Source: Bog-473 sp963836605 (GTDB taxonomy: Bacteria; Actinomycetota; Acidimicrobiia; Acidimicrobiales; RAAP-2). Taken from it: a DNA stretch of 64,000 bases. The translations under genes were made by a program, and so were the position numbers. Positions 26,855 to 36,639 of this stretch are shown here, piece after piece. Positions within the stretch are counted from its first letter, which is position 1. Each line of letters starts with the position of its first letter. The stretch covers positions 62,001-126,000 of the forward strand of contig CAWIKB010000009.1 in the NCBI GenBank assembly GCA_963836605.1, given 5' to 3'. Under the pieces are notes generated by a model. It saw nothing but the letters and a program-made list of their open reading frames with translations, ran no database searches and had not been told where the DNA came from.

Positions 26855-27637
26855 ATGAATCCCAAGGGCCGATCGGCCATCGTGGCCGGCGGCGCCGGCG
26901 GCTTGGGCAGTGCGACCGTTCGCCGTCTCGCGGGAGTCGGCATCGGAGTTGTCGTCATCGATCCCGACGCGGAGCGGTCTGAAGAGCTTCGGTCAGACCT
27001 CGGCGACTCGGTCAGGACGATCCTCGGTACCGCCGAGGATGACCAGGTTGTATCGGAGGCCATCACAGTCGCACAGTCGCTCGGGATATTTTCGATTGCG
27101 GTCAGTGCTACCGGTGTCCTGATCAGAAGCCCTCGCCTGGTCGACGACGAGGGAACCCCGATCTCGAAGGACATCCTGGAGGCAAATCTCGATGTCCATG
27201 TTGTGGGACCGTTCAACCTGGCCCGACTCGCGGCCGCCGCCTTCGCCTCGAACGTGCCCGACGAAGATGGGCAGCGTGGCCTCATCGTCCAGACCGTCTC
27301 AATCAGCGCTTTTGACGGTCAAGAGACCATGGTGCCCTACGCCGCGGCCAAGGGAGCCATCGAATCCATGACGCTCCCGATGGCCCGGGACCTGGCTCCG
27401 ATAGGAGTACGGGTGTGTGGGATCGCCCCGGGCTCGTTTCTCACGCCGTTGACGTCGTCACGCTTCGTTCAGAATCTGCTCCTCGAGGACGTCTTGTTTC
27501 CGAGGCGGTTGGGTAATCCGGATGAGTACGCCAGCCTCGTCGAGGCGATCGTCCGGAATCCCTACATGAACGCAGAGGTCATACGCCTCGATGCAGGAGC
27601 GCGGCTCAGCATCGCGATGGGACCGAGATCTGTATAG
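26855..27637 (+). CDS. SDR-family oxidoreductase, HSD10-like
   Basis: A short-chain dehydrogenase of 260 residues. The nucleotide loop is AGGAGGLGSATVRRLA, the catalytic motif is YAAAKGAIES, and a C-terminal family region follows (VCGIAPGSFLTPL). The GGAGGLG form and the layout resemble type II 3-hydroxyacyl-CoA or 17-beta-hydroxysteroid dehydrogenases. The ATG at 26855 is preferred to 26840 because AGGA lies five bases upstream. It is third in the P450 operon and probably oxidises an alcohol produced in the pathway; the substrate is not known. Confidence 0.82.
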   Translation: MNPKGRSAIVAGGAGGLGSATVRRLAGVGIGVVVIDPDAERSEELRSDLGDSVRTILGTAEDDQVVSEAITVAQSLGIFSIAVSATGVLIRSPRLVDDEGTPISKDILEANLDVHVVGPFNLARLAAAAFASNVPDEDGQRGLIVQTVSISAFDGQETMVPYAAAKGAIESMTLPMARDLAPIGVRVCGIAPGSFLTPLTSSRFVQNLLLEDVLFPRRLGNPDEYASLVEAIVRNPYMNAEVIRLDAGARLSIAMGPRSV

Positions 27638-27677
27638 CAATCGCCGAACGGTGCGAACCGAGTCGAAAGGGAGAACA

Positions 27678-28493
27678 ATGGGAAAACTCGATGGCAAGGT
27701 GGCGTTTATCACCGGCGCTGCCCGCGGGCAGGGGCGGAGCCATGCCATACGACTCGCCGAGGAGGGCGCCGACATCATCGCAGTTGACATCTGCGGGCAG
27801 TTGCAATCCGTCGGCTACGAGATGTCGACACCCACCGATCTCGAGCAAACGGTCAAAGAGGTCGAAGCGCTCGGTCGACGGATCGTCGCCACACAGGCCG
27901 ATGTCCGCGACTACCCCGCCCTCAAGGCTGCGCTCAAAGAAGGAATCGACGAGCTCGGGCCGGTTGAGATCGTGCTTGCGAACGCCGGCATCGGGCCAGG
28001 TGGGATGGCCTCAAATGAGCAACAGTGGGCCGAGGTCATCGGTGTGAACCTGACAGGTGTGTGGAATACCGGCCGAGCAGCGATCCCCCAAATGATCAAG
28101 GCAGAGAACGGGGGCGCCATCGTCTTGACGAGCTCGACCGGTGGGCTCACAGGGGCGCCTATCGACGCCGCTGGGATGATGGCCTACACGGCGGCGAAAC
28201 ACGGTGTTATTGGTTTGACTCGGTCTTGGGCCAACTCGCTGGCGCCGCACTTCATCCGGGTCAACAGCGTTGCCCCCACCACCGTTCGCACGCCGATGGC
28301 GGGTGGTGGCAACGTCGCTGAGATCATCGAAAACGTCCCGCAGCTCGCCGGATCGCTGCTGAATGCGATTCCGGTCGAGGCGGTTGATCCGATCGATGTC
28401 TCAAATGCGATTGCGTGGCTGGTGTCGGACGAGGCGCGCTATGTGACGGGATCGGTGATTCCGGTCGACGCGGGCAACATCAATCGGCGATAA
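27678..28493 (+). CDS. Mycofactocin-coupled type SDR
   Basis: A 271-residue SDR whose N terminus (KVAFITGAARGQGRSHAIRL then EEGADIIAVDICGQ) matches the mycofactocin-coupled/carveol dehydrogenase subfamily, which has an insert after the first strand and holds its nicotinamide cofactor very tightly. The catalytic motif is YTAAKHGVIGL. In mycobacteria such enzymes pass electrons to mycofactocin rather than free NAD. No mycofactocin biosynthesis genes lie in this window. AAAGGGAGA precedes the ATG at 27678. It lies in the P450 operon, probably oxidising a hydroxylated intermediate. Confidence 0.87.
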   Translation: MGKLDGKVAFITGAARGQGRSHAIRLAEEGADIIAVDICGQLQSVGYEMSTPTDLEQTVKEVEALGRRIVATQADVRDYPALKAALKEGIDELGPVEIVLANAGIGPGGMASNEQQWAEVIGVNLTGVWNTGRAAIPQMIKAENGGAIVLTSSTGGLTGAPIDAAGMMAYTAAKHGVIGLTRSWANSLAPHFIRVNSVAPTTVRTPMAGGGNVAEIIENVPQLAGSLLNAIPVEAVDPIDVSNAIAWLVSDEARYVTGSVIPVDAGNINRR

Positions 28494-28510
28494 CGCTCAA
28501 GGAAGGCACT

Positions 28511-29965
28511 ATGACGGTACAGGCAACAATCGAAGAGCTCGGTGCTCGTCCCGGCGAAGGCGAGACCATCCCAGTCATCGACCCGGTGACGGAGCAGCCG
28601 ATCGCGACATTTGTTGACGGCGGCGTGACCGCCGTTGAGAGTGCGGTTGCTCGGGCCCGTGAGTCGTTCGATTCGGGTGTGTGGCACCAGAAGCCGCAGA
28701 CCGAGCAGGCACAGGTGATGTGGCGCGTGGCAGAGCTGCTCGAGGTTCGAGCAGACGAGATCGCCCAGCTCGACTCGTTGAACACAGGGATGCCATTGCC
28801 TCAGGCCCGGCGGAACATTGCCGCCGCCATCGAGTTCTTTCGCTACTTCTCTGGCTGGTGCACGAAGATCAATGGAATCTCACATGACGTCCGGATGACG
28901 GGCGGACTTTCGGGCCTCGATGCGTCGGTGCACGCGTACACGATCAAAGAGCCCGTGGGTGTGGTCGGGCTCATCGTCCCGTGGAACGGCCCGGCGTTCA
29001 ACGCTGCAGCCAAGCTTGCGCCCGCCCTCGCCGCTGGCTGTAGCTGCGTGCTTAAGCCGGCCGAGGAGACGCCGTTGTCGGCGCTGATCTTCGAGCAGGT
29101 CCTCGCTGAGGCCGGCGTGCCTGATGGCGTCGTGAACCTTGTGAACGGCTACGGACACACCACCGGACAGGCTCTCGTCAATCACCCCGACGTCGACAAG
29201 ATCGCCTTCACGGGTTCGACAGAAGTCGGCAAGCTCATCGTGCAGTCGGCAGCCGGGAACCTGAAGCGGGTCATGCTCGAGTTGGGTGGCAAATCCCCCG
29301 TACTCATTTACGACGACGCCGAGCTTGACAAGGCGATTCCCGCCGCAGCGATGGGAATCTTCATTCACTCGGGACAGGCGTGCGTCGCAGGCTCCCGCGT
29401 GTTCGTGCAACGGGGCGTCTATGACCAGGTGATCGAGGGTATAGCGACACTCGCACGCAAGATCCGTCTCGGGGGTCCGAACGACGGCAAGGTCCACAGT
29501 GGGCCGATCATCAGCGAACGCCAGCTGAACCGGGTCATGGGGTACATCGACGAAGGCAAGAGCGACGGCGTCGAGGTCGTGACGGGGGGCTATCGGCTCG
29601 AGCGCACCGGCTACTTCGTGCATCCCACGGTGCTTGCGGGGGTCAGCCAGGACATGCGACTGCTCCAAGAGGAGATCTTCGGCCCAGTCGTTGCCGTCAC
29701 ACCGTTCGACGATGACGACGACGTCGTCGCCATGGCGAACGACTCCACCTACGGCTTGGCTGCTTCGGCGTGGACGAGGGATGTCTCCCACGCTCACCGA
29801 TTGGCAAAGCGCCTCGACGCGGGAACCGTCTCGCTCAACTGTCAAATGATGTGGGATCCGGCCATGCCGTTCGGAGGCTTCAAGCAGTCAGGCTGGGGCT
29901 ACGAGAACGGCCAGGACGGCCTCGAGGGCTATCTGAAGAACAAGACCGTCTGGTCGCAACTATGA
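28511..29965 (+). CDS. NAD-dependent aldehyde dehydrogenase
   Basis: A 484-residue ALDH superfamily enzyme. Seen are the oxyanion motif IVPWNGPAFNAAAKLAPAL, the NAD-loop FTGSTEVGKLIVQSA, the glutamate motif LELGGKSPVL, and the catalytic cysteine in HSGQACVAGSRVFV. AAGGAAGG-like sequence lies before the ATG at 28511, 17 bases after the upstream SDR stop. It would oxidise the aldehyde made by the SDR to an acid. It is the last enzyme gene of the TetR-controlled operon. Confidence 0.92.
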   Translation: MTVQATIEELGARPGEGETIPVIDPVTEQPIATFVDGGVTAVESAVARARESFDSGVWHQKPQTEQAQVMWRVAELLEVRADEIAQLDSLNTGMPLPQARRNIAAAIEFFRYFSGWCTKINGISHDVRMTGGLSGLDASVHAYTIKEPVGVVGLIVPWNGPAFNAAAKLAPALAAGCSCVLKPAEETPLSALIFEQVLAEAGVPDGVVNLVNGYGHTTGQALVNHPDVDKIAFTGSTEVGKLIVQSAAGNLKRVMLELGGKSPVLIYDDAELDKAIPAAAMGIFIHSGQACVAGSRVFVQRGVYDQVIEGIATLARKIRLGGPNDGKVHSGPIISERQLNRVMGYIDEGKSDGVEVVTGGYRLERTGYFVHPTVLAGVSQDMRLLQEEIFGPVVAVTPFDDDDDVVAMANDSTYGLAASAWTRDVSHAHRLAKRLDAGTVSLNCQMMWDPAMPFGGFKQSGWGYENGQDGLEGYLKNKTVWSQL

Positions 29966-30002
29966 GGTGCGTCCACGCGGACCAAAGGCAGTGTTTAAGC
30001 CC

Positions 30003-30018
30003 GTGCAAAGGATTGCAC
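30003..30018. promoter_or_regulatory. Palindromic operator O2 upstream of binding protein
   Basis: GTGCAAAGGATTGCAC has perfect six-base arms (GTGCAA/TTGCAC) around AGGA. Its core TGCAAAGGATTGCA shares 12 of 14 bases with O1 and O3. It lies 37 bases after the ALDH stop and about 100 bases before the binding-protein ATG, so it may put the importer under the same LacI-type regulator. Confidence 0.55.
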
Positions 30019-30118
30019 CAGCAGAGTGTTCCGTGCCAGACTCGCGGTCCGGCAGGGCTCGGTTCGGTGCAGTCGAGATCGTGCGGTGAAGGGCGAGCAA
30101 TCGCCGGGGGAGGAGACC

Positions 30119-31378
30119 ATGAGTGTGAAAGCGCTGCGTTCGAGGGGCGTTGCCGTCGGCTTGTCGGCTTTGATGGTGGCCACTGTGGTCGGATTGGCGT
30201 CGCCGGCCACCGCCGCGCCCAACTCGGCAGTTACATCGAAGACGATTCAAATCGGGCTCCCCTACATCGACTTGTCCGCACTTGGTTCGGTGGGCGTCAA
30301 GTTGAACCAGGGCAGCTATCCCGATGCGTACAACGCGCTCGTTGCCAATATCAATGCGCACGGCGGCATTAGCGGGCGTAAGCTCAGCGTGGTCTACGGC
30401 AGCGTGAATCCGACGAACACCACTTCATCGCTGGCTGTCTGCACGAAGCTTACGGAGGACACGCCCGTCTTTCTGGCCATGTCGCCGTACATGCCGAACT
30501 GCTACTTGGTCGACCACGAAACTCCGACGATCAATGCGACGCTCCCGAGCGCAGTGCCGAAGTCTGCCGCCCAGAATTTCACCTTGACGCCTCCTCCCAC
30601 CGCCTACGACCCGTTGCAGCTTTCCGTCTTCGCAAAGATGGGCCTCTTGAAGGGAAAGACGGTGGGCATCATCGGTGCGAAGCAGAACGATGTCCAAGAG
30701 GTCGGTGTCGTGCAATCGACGCTGAAGAAGCTCCACGTCAAGGTTGCCCAAGTCGGTATCACGACGGCCCAGCCCTCTGATCAGGCCGCCTTGGACCAGC
30801 AGGTGACGGCCTTCATCCAGAAGTTCCAATCAGCTGGCGTGAACGAGGTGATTGCGGTTGGCTCCTCCTCGGGCACATGGCCCGTCGCCCTGACGAATAC
30901 CCAGAGCTCGTACAAGCCTCCGTGGATTGCGACCTCGGAGGTGACAATCTCCGGCACCCTCAACAGCGTGGCTCCGCAGTACTTGAAGGGCATGATCACT
31001 TCAACCGCAACGCCCACCTCCGTTCAGGCCTGGACGGATCCACTCATTCAGCAGTGCGTCAAGATCATCAAGAAGGCGTATCCTTCCACCACCATCTCTG
31101 CGCCCGGCAGTGCGACGGACCACAGCTACGTGGCTCCCGAGTCCGCCTGTCAGAACCTGGCGATGTTCACCAAGATCGCTGGCGCGGCCGGGAAGACGCT
31201 CACGGTGGCGTCTTTCACGAAGGCTGGGTACGGGCTTCGCAACGTCACATTTCCAGGGTCGGGCGGCCCCGTGTCGTTTGGGCCCGGACAGTCCTATGCG
31301 ATCGGGCCCGTCTACGTGGGGAAATACAACAGCGCCACGAAACAGATCGAGATCTCGACCAAGTCAGCAACCTCCTAG
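30119..31378 (+). CDS. Liv-type ABC transporter substrate-binding protein
   Basis: A 419-residue periplasmic-binding-protein type I fold with an N-terminal signal peptide (basic MSVKALRSRG, hydrophobic to about residue 27, ASPATAAPN cleavage region). No lipobox cysteine is seen. The mature part begins KTIQIGLPYIDLSALGSVG and has the branched-chain amino acid/amide receptor layout (INAHGGISGRKLSVVYG). GGGGGAGGAG precedes the ATG at 30119. It belongs with the two fused transporter genes downstream. Actinobacterial members of this group bind many aromatic or acidic substrates, so leucine should not be assumed. Confidence 0.87.
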   Translation: MSVKALRSRGVAVGLSALMVATVVGLASPATAAPNSAVTSKTIQIGLPYIDLSALGSVGVKLNQGSYPDAYNALVANINAHGGISGRKLSVVYGSVNPTNTTSSLAVCTKLTEDTPVFLAMSPYMPNCYLVDHETPTINATLPSAVPKSAAQNFTLTPPPTAYDPLQLSVFAKMGLLKGKTVGIIGAKQNDVQEVGVVQSTLKKLHVKVAQVGITTAQPSDQAALDQQVTAFIQKFQSAGVNEVIAVGSSSGTWPVALTNTQSSYKPPWIATSEVTISGTLNSVAPQYLKGMITSTATPTSVQAWTDPLIQQCVKIIKKAYPSTTISAPGSATDHSYVAPESACQNLAMFTKIAGAAGKTLTVASFTKAGYGLRNVTFPGSGGPVSFGPGQSYAIGPVYVGKYNSATKQIEISTKSATS

Positions 31379-31497
31379 CGAGAGTGGCGGACGGCATGAT
31401 CTCGTCGATCTACACCGACTAATGATGCCGAAGACATCCAAGGCGCCGGAGCCATGAGGCACGCCCAGATCCAGCCAATGATGGTCGGAGGGTAAGG

Positions 31498-33714
31498 GTG
31501 ATTGAGCAACCCAATGATCTGGAGCGGCTCGGCGGGGATGCCAACCCGACGGTTCTGGCCCAGATGGTTGTCGATCAATCAGAGGAACGCCTGCATGCGG
31601 ACCGGGATGGCGGGGAGACGGTGCTCCCCGAGGATGCGCTTCCCGGCACCCGCGAGGACCGCACTGCGTTCCGCACCGGCTTAAAGCGTGCCGGCTCGCG
31701 AAGTTTCATCATTCTGGCGACCATCGTCTTTCTCGACAATCTGCAGGGTTCCGGCCTCTCCACGCTGGCGCCGAACATCCAGTCCTCGCTTCATGTGAGC
31801 TCCGGCACGATCGTGTTCGTGGCAGGTGTCTCGAGCGGTTTCCTGGTGCTAGGGATCGTGCCGCTCGGGTGGATGGCAGACCACTTTCGGCGACCACCGA
31901 TCATCGGTATCGCCACCGCAGTGTTCGGCGTGATGGTGTTCTTCACAGGATTGGCCAGCAACATCTTCACGTTCTTCCTAGCCCGATTCGGTGCAGGTGT
32001 GTCCCAGGCGTCGACGTCGTCCGTCCACACGTCTCTTCTGGCGGACGCCTACCCGATCAGCCTTCGGGGACGGATCTTCTCGGCGATGGGGATGGCAACT
32101 GGCCTCGCTGGGGCTCTCAGCCCGCTTCTGGTCGGCGCAATCGCGTCGGCCTTCGGGGTCAATGGATGGCGCTGGGCCTTCTTCTTGCTGTCGCTCCCGA
32201 TCGTCCTCGTGGCGCTGTTTGCCTTTTTCGTTCCAGAGCCGCCCAGGGGCCAGTACGAAAAACTCGACGTGCTGGGCGAGGTCGTGGACACCAACCCGGT
32301 GCCGCCCTCACTCGAGGCGACCTTCGTGCGCATTTGGAGGATCCGCACGATGAAGACCTGTCTCGTGGCCTTTTCGGCTCTGGGCTTCAGCCTCTTCACT
32401 GCACCAGTGCTCGGCAATCTCTTTCTCCAGCAGCACTATCACCTGGATGTGTTTAAGCGTGGACTCGTCGGCACCGCGGCGGGCATCGGCCTCATTGCGG
32501 TGCTGCCCTTTGCCGGCCGATATTTCGACCGTCGGTACCACGAAGACCCTGCGAAAGCGCTGTCGCTGATCGGTAAAGCACTGCTACCAGTCGCCGTACT
32601 GGTGCCGCTGCAGTATTTCATGCCGAACGCGGTGCTCTGGGCAGCCTTCAGCATCATCGTGTCGATTCTGCACATGTGTGCGTTCACGATGATCGGTCCC
32701 GTCATCTCCTCGGTGGCTCCGTATCGCCTCCGCGGCATGACAGGCGCGGTAAGCGGGCTCTACCTCTTCTTTGTCGGAGCGATGGGAGGAGCCATACTGT
32801 CGGCCGCCCTCGACAGTGCGTTCGGGCCACGAGCAGCTGTTTTGATCATCACGATTCCGGCAACCGTCGTAGGCGCGACCATGATCATCCGGAGCAGCCA
32901 TTTCATCCGGAACGATCTGTCGCTTATCGTCCTCGAGCTCCAGGAGGAGCGCGAGGAGATCCGCCGCCAGGCGACAGACCCCGAATCGATACCCGTGCTG
33001 CAGCTCAATCACATCGATTTCAGCTATGGGAACGTGCAAGTCCTCTTCGATGTCGGATTCGAGGTGCAACGCGGCGAAGTCCTGGCGCTGCTCGGGACAA
33101 ACGGCTCCGGAAAATCGACCGCACTCCGAGTGGCGGCCGGACTGACCCCAGATCGAGGAGTAGTGCGCCTCAACGGACGTGACATCACCTACACCACAGC
33201 CGAACAGCGATCGCGTCTGGGCCTCCATCTGCTCCCGGGGGGACGCGGCGTCTTCGGGGAGATGACGGTTGCCGACAATCTCACGATCGGTGGTTTCAGC
33301 TATCGATCCGACAAAGAGGACCTCCGGCGGCGTAAGGACCGTGTGCTCCGCCTCTTTCCCACATTGGGTCGGCTGCTCTCCCGTCGAGCCGGGTCACTCT
33401 CGGGCGGAGAGCAGCAGATGCTTGCACTCGCCATTGCCTTGCTGCATGACCCGGAGGTTCTCATCATCGATGAGCTGTCATTGGGTCTGGCCCCAATCGT
33501 CGTCCAAGAGCTGATCGCGGTAGTTGAGCGGCTCAAGGCGGACGGCGTCACCATGATCATCGTCGAGCAGTCGCTGAATGTGGCCGCGGCGATCGCTGAC
33601 CGTGCCGTCTTCCTCGAGAAGGGACAAGTGCGGTTCGAGGGGGCCATCGCCGATCTGATCGAGCGCGACGACCTGGCCAGGGCGGTCTTCTTGGGCGGGG
33701 AGATCTCGAGCTAG
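31498..33714 (+). CDS. MFS permease fused to LivF-type ATPase
   Basis: One 738-residue chain with two normally separate units. Residues 65-470 form a 12-helix major facilitator domain (DNLQGSGLSTLAP in helix 1; GWMADHFRRPP as the loop 2-3 motif). A charged helical linker (475-495) joins a LivF-like ATPase at 500-735 with Walker A GTNGSGKST (533-541), signature LSGGEQQ (634-640) and Walker B LIIDELSLGLAP. The ATPase should serve the Liv-type complex made with the next gene. Whether the MFS part transports, or recruits the ATPase, is unknown. The GTG at 31498 follows GGAGGGTAAG. The stop overlaps the next start by one base. Confidence 0.88.
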   Translation: MIEQPNDLERLGGDANPTVLAQMVVDQSEERLHADRDGGETVLPEDALPGTREDRTAFRTGLKRAGSRSFIILATIVFLDNLQGSGLSTLAPNIQSSLHVSSGTIVFVAGVSSGFLVLGIVPLGWMADHFRRPPIIGIATAVFGVMVFFTGLASNIFTFFLARFGAGVSQASTSSVHTSLLADAYPISLRGRIFSAMGMATGLAGALSPLLVGAIASAFGVNGWRWAFFLLSLPIVLVALFAFFVPEPPRGQYEKLDVLGEVVDTNPVPPSLEATFVRIWRIRTMKTCLVAFSALGFSLFTAPVLGNLFLQQHYHLDVFKRGLVGTAAGIGLIAVLPFAGRYFDRRYHEDPAKALSLIGKALLPVAVLVPLQYFMPNAVLWAAFSIIVSILHMCAFTMIGPVISSVAPYRLRGMTGAVSGLYLFFVGAMGGAILSAALDSAFGPRAAVLIITIPATVVGATMIIRSSHFIRNDLSLIVLELQEEREEIRRQATDPESIPVLQLNHIDFSYGNVQVLFDVGFEVQRGEVLALLGTNGSGKSTALRVAAGLTPDRGVVRLNGRDITYTTAEQRSRLGLHLLPGGRGVFGEMTVADNLTIGGFSYRSDKEDLRRRKDRVLRLFPTLGRLLSRRAGSLSGGEQQMLALAIALLHDPEVLIIDELSLGLAPIVVQELIAVVERLKADGVTMIIVEQSLNVAAAIADRAVFLEKGQVRFEGAIADLIERDDLARAVFLGGEISS

Positions 33715-36551
33715 TGCTTGCCGTGGGGTGGGTCAACGGCCAGATCGTGTTCGACGGTCTGGTTCAGGGCCTGGCCGTTGCCATCATTGCCGCGGGGATC
33801 GTGCTGATCTACCGCGCCACGCGGATCATCAACTTCGCAGTCGGTGCGATGGGGCTCGTGGGCGCAGTCACCTTGTCCTTGCTGACGATCCAGTACCACG
33901 TGCCGTTCTGGGCGGCGTTCGTGCTCGCTCTGGTCATCGGACTCGTGTTCGGCGCGGTTATGGAGATCGCGGTCGTTCGGCGCCTGCGTACCGCCCCACG
34001 GGTGGTGGTATTGGTGTCGACGATCGGAATCGCCGGACTGGCGCAGACGATTGCGGTTGAGATACCAGCTCCGACTGATACCAGTGCGCACTATCCGAGC
34101 GCGTTCGGCGGCACGTGGAACGTGGGCAGTGTGACGATCCACGGCTCCGATCTCTCCATCTTGATTCTGGCCCCCCTCGCCATTCTCGCCCTGTCCTGGT
34201 TCCTCGACCGCACGACACTCGGGAAGACCGTGGCTGCGTGCGCCACCAATCCCTGGCTTGCTCGTCTCTCCGCCGTCTCCCCGAAATTTGTATCGACCCT
34301 CGTATGGACGCTCGCCGGAGGGCTTGCCACCCTCTCCCTCGTGCTCATCGGCGGCGCGACCTCGACTGCCGCAGCCCTGGGGAACCTCGGGCCTCAAACG
34401 CTCTCCGAGGCGTTGGCAGCCGCGGTGATCGCGAGCTTTCGGTCGATCCGCATTGCGGTTCTTGCCGCGGTCGCGATTGGGGTAATGCAGAGCGTCCTGA
34501 CGTTCAACTACATCACGGTACCCGGCGTCACGAACGTCGTGCTCTTGATCGTCGTGTTTGTCGCAGTGATCTTTGCGAAGCGAGAGGATGCCGAGAGCTC
34601 GCAGGTCTTTGCGTTCAGCCCTCGGGTGCGACCCATCCCGCAGCGACTGCGGAGTTTCTGGTGGGCACGGAACCTGAACAAAGCGGGGCTGCTCGGGCTG
34701 GGCCTCCTTGCGGTGTTGCTCCCGCTCATCGTGACCCAACCGTCTCGACAGCAGCTCTTCACAGCGGTTCTTGCCTGGGCGATCTGTGCCTCCTCCTTGA
34801 CGGTACTCACCGGTTGGTTGGGGCAGCTGTCGTTGGGGCAGATGGCATTTGCGGGACTGGCCGCCCTCTTTGCCGCTCGACTGGTAAGCGAGGGTGTCCC
34901 CTTCTGGGTGGCTATTGCCGTGACCACTCTGGCGTCCGGACTCCTCGCCCTGGGAATGGGCATCGGGTCGCTGCGTGTTCGAGGCCTGTACTTGGCTGTC
35001 GTGACGTTTGTCTTCGCCTTTACTGCGGAGCAGTACTTCTATTATCTGCCTTTCTTTTCCGGTAAGTCTCCCGACGGTGCGAACGTTCCCTTTGTCCCCG
35101 GTCGTCTCTGGTTTCTTTCGTTTTCCGGACAGCGGACCTACTACTACCTCGTGCTGGTGGTGCTGGGCGCGGTCCTCTGGTTGCTCAGCCGATTCCAATC
35201 CAGCGGTGTGGGACGGATGATCAAGGCCGTGCGCGATAACGAGAACGTCGCAGCTGCCTATGCCATCCGCCCGGTCTGGGTGAAGCTCAAGGTGTTCACG
35301 CTCGCGGGCGCTCTGGCCGGACTCGGCGGGGCATTGTTGAGCGGCGCCTATGCGAACATCCCGTTCGCACAGAGCTTCTACCAGACCAGCGATTCTTTGA
35401 ACCTCGTCGCGATGGTGGTGATCGGTGGCATGGGTTCGATCAGCGGCGCAGTACTCGGGGCCATCGTCGTGATCGGGATACCTGCAATCGATCCGAACAA
35501 CGCGGCCCTTGGTCTCCTGAGTTCGAGCCTCGGGCTTCTCATCATTCTCCTGTACTTCCCAAGAGGATTGAATCAGATCGCGTATTCGGCACGGGACGGC
35601 CTTCTGGCCTGGGCTGATTCGAGGTTGGGGGAACGCGTCGAGGAGCCTCGCCCGGCGCTGCCGGCCAGGACCCGCCGGCCACACGAGGTTATGGGAGGAG
35701 GAGACCCCGCGCTGGCGATTTCGGATCTCAGCGTGGCGTTCGATGGCCTCGTCGCCGTCGATGGGGCCAATGTCGATGTCGGCCGAGGTGAACTGGTGGG
35801 TCTCATCGGAGCGAATGGCGCAGGGAAATCGACCTTGATGAATGCCGTGGGCGGATTCGTCGAGGCTACGGGTTCCGTGGCTCTGTTCGGGCAGGAGCTG
35901 GTCGGCAGTTCTTCCTATCACCGTGCCTCCCTCGGATTGGGGAGGACCTTCCAGAATGCCCTGCTCTTTCCTGAGCTCACGGTCAATGAGACATTGCTCA
36001 TTGCCATCGAAGGAAAGGCCGGCGTCGGCATGCTGTCGACTGCGTTGTCGCTTCCGCGGGCGAGGCGTCGGACGAGGGCGGCGCTCGCCGAAGCGCAGGA
36101 GCTGATGGATTTCCTCGGACTCGGTCGTTATGCCGACCACTACGTGTCGGACCTCTCGACCGGTACGCGCCGAGTGGTCGAGCTCGCCGGGCTCTTGGCC
36201 CTGAACGCGCCGGTGCTCTGCCTCGATGAGCCGACGGGCGGACTGGCGCAACGTGAAACAGAAGCATTCGGACCGCTCATTACCTCCATCAAGAGCGAGC
36301 TCTCAGCCTCGGTGTTGCTCATCGAACACGACATGAACCTGATCATGGGCATTTCCGATCGGGTCTATTGCCTCGAAGCTGGGCATGTGATCGCCCAAGG
36401 GCATCCCGGGGAAGTTCGCAACGACCCCAAAGTCATCGCCAGTTACCTCGGCACGGACGAGCGCGCCATCATCCGAAGCGGCAGCGCATCCTCCGCTGAC
36501 CAAGGTGTATCCTCGCTTCCCGTCTCGAATCCCAAGCCGCTTCTGACATGA
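33714..36551 (+). CDS. LivH-LivM-LivG fusion (two permeases plus ATPase)
   Basis: A 945-residue chain. About residues 1-290 are a LivH permease (GLAVAIIAAGIVLIYRATR). About 320-640 are a LivM permease (LTVLTGWLGQLSLGQMAFAG; IKAVRDNENVAAAYAI). About 664-925 are a LivG ATPase with GANGAGKST near residue 700, a variant signature LSTGTRR near 815, and LCLDEPTGGLAQ. With the binding protein and the MFS-LivF fusion it completes an importer of the hydrophobic-amino-acid class in three polypeptides. The GTG start overlaps the previous stop. The short Ser-rich tail after the LivG domain is not conserved. The substrate is unknown; neighbours point to a glycoside or its aglycone. Confidence 0.92.
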   Translation: MLAVGWVNGQIVFDGLVQGLAVAIIAAGIVLIYRATRIINFAVGAMGLVGAVTLSLLTIQYHVPFWAAFVLALVIGLVFGAVMEIAVVRRLRTAPRVVVLVSTIGIAGLAQTIAVEIPAPTDTSAHYPSAFGGTWNVGSVTIHGSDLSILILAPLAILALSWFLDRTTLGKTVAACATNPWLARLSAVSPKFVSTLVWTLAGGLATLSLVLIGGATSTAAALGNLGPQTLSEALAAAVIASFRSIRIAVLAAVAIGVMQSVLTFNYITVPGVTNVVLLIVVFVAVIFAKREDAESSQVFAFSPRVRPIPQRLRSFWWARNLNKAGLLGLGLLAVLLPLIVTQPSRQQLFTAVLAWAICASSLTVLTGWLGQLSLGQMAFAGLAALFAARLVSEGVPFWVAIAVTTLASGLLALGMGIGSLRVRGLYLAVVTFVFAFTAEQYFYYLPFFSGKSPDGANVPFVPGRLWFLSFSGQRTYYYLVLVVLGAVLWLLSRFQSSGVGRMIKAVRDNENVAAAYAIRPVWVKLKVFTLAGALAGLGGALLSGAYANIPFAQSFYQTSDSLNLVAMVVIGGMGSISGAVLGAIVVIGIPAIDPNNAALGLLSSSLGLLIILLYFPRGLNQIAYSARDGLLAWADSRLGERVEEPRPALPARTRRPHEVMGGGDPALAISDLSVAFDGLVAVDGANVDVGRGELVGLIGANGAGKSTLMNAVGGFVEATGSVALFGQELVGSSSYHRASLGLGRTFQNALLFPELTVNETLLIAIEGKAGVGMLSTALSLPRARRRTRAALAEAQELMDFLGLGRYADHYVSDLSTGTRRVVELAGLLALNAPVLCLDEPTGGLAQRETEAFGPLITSIKSELSASVLLIEHDMNLIMGISDRVYCLEAGHVIAQGHPGEVRNDPKVIASYLGTDERAIIRSGSASSADQGVSSLPVSNPKPLLT

Positions 36552-36639
36552 GCGCGGCCTGCAGGTGGAATGGTGACAGAGGGGCCATCGCCGAAGTGGA
36601 GCTGCCTGGCGGCTCGATCTTTCCCGGCGCGAGCGACCT

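Noticed and set aside
33711..36251. 846-codon open frame antisense to the Liv fusion
   Set aside because: It mirrors the GC-rich codon pattern of the real gene and has no recognisable domain, only charged low-complexity sequence. Other long antisense frames (for example over ppdK and sigA) were dropped for the same reason.
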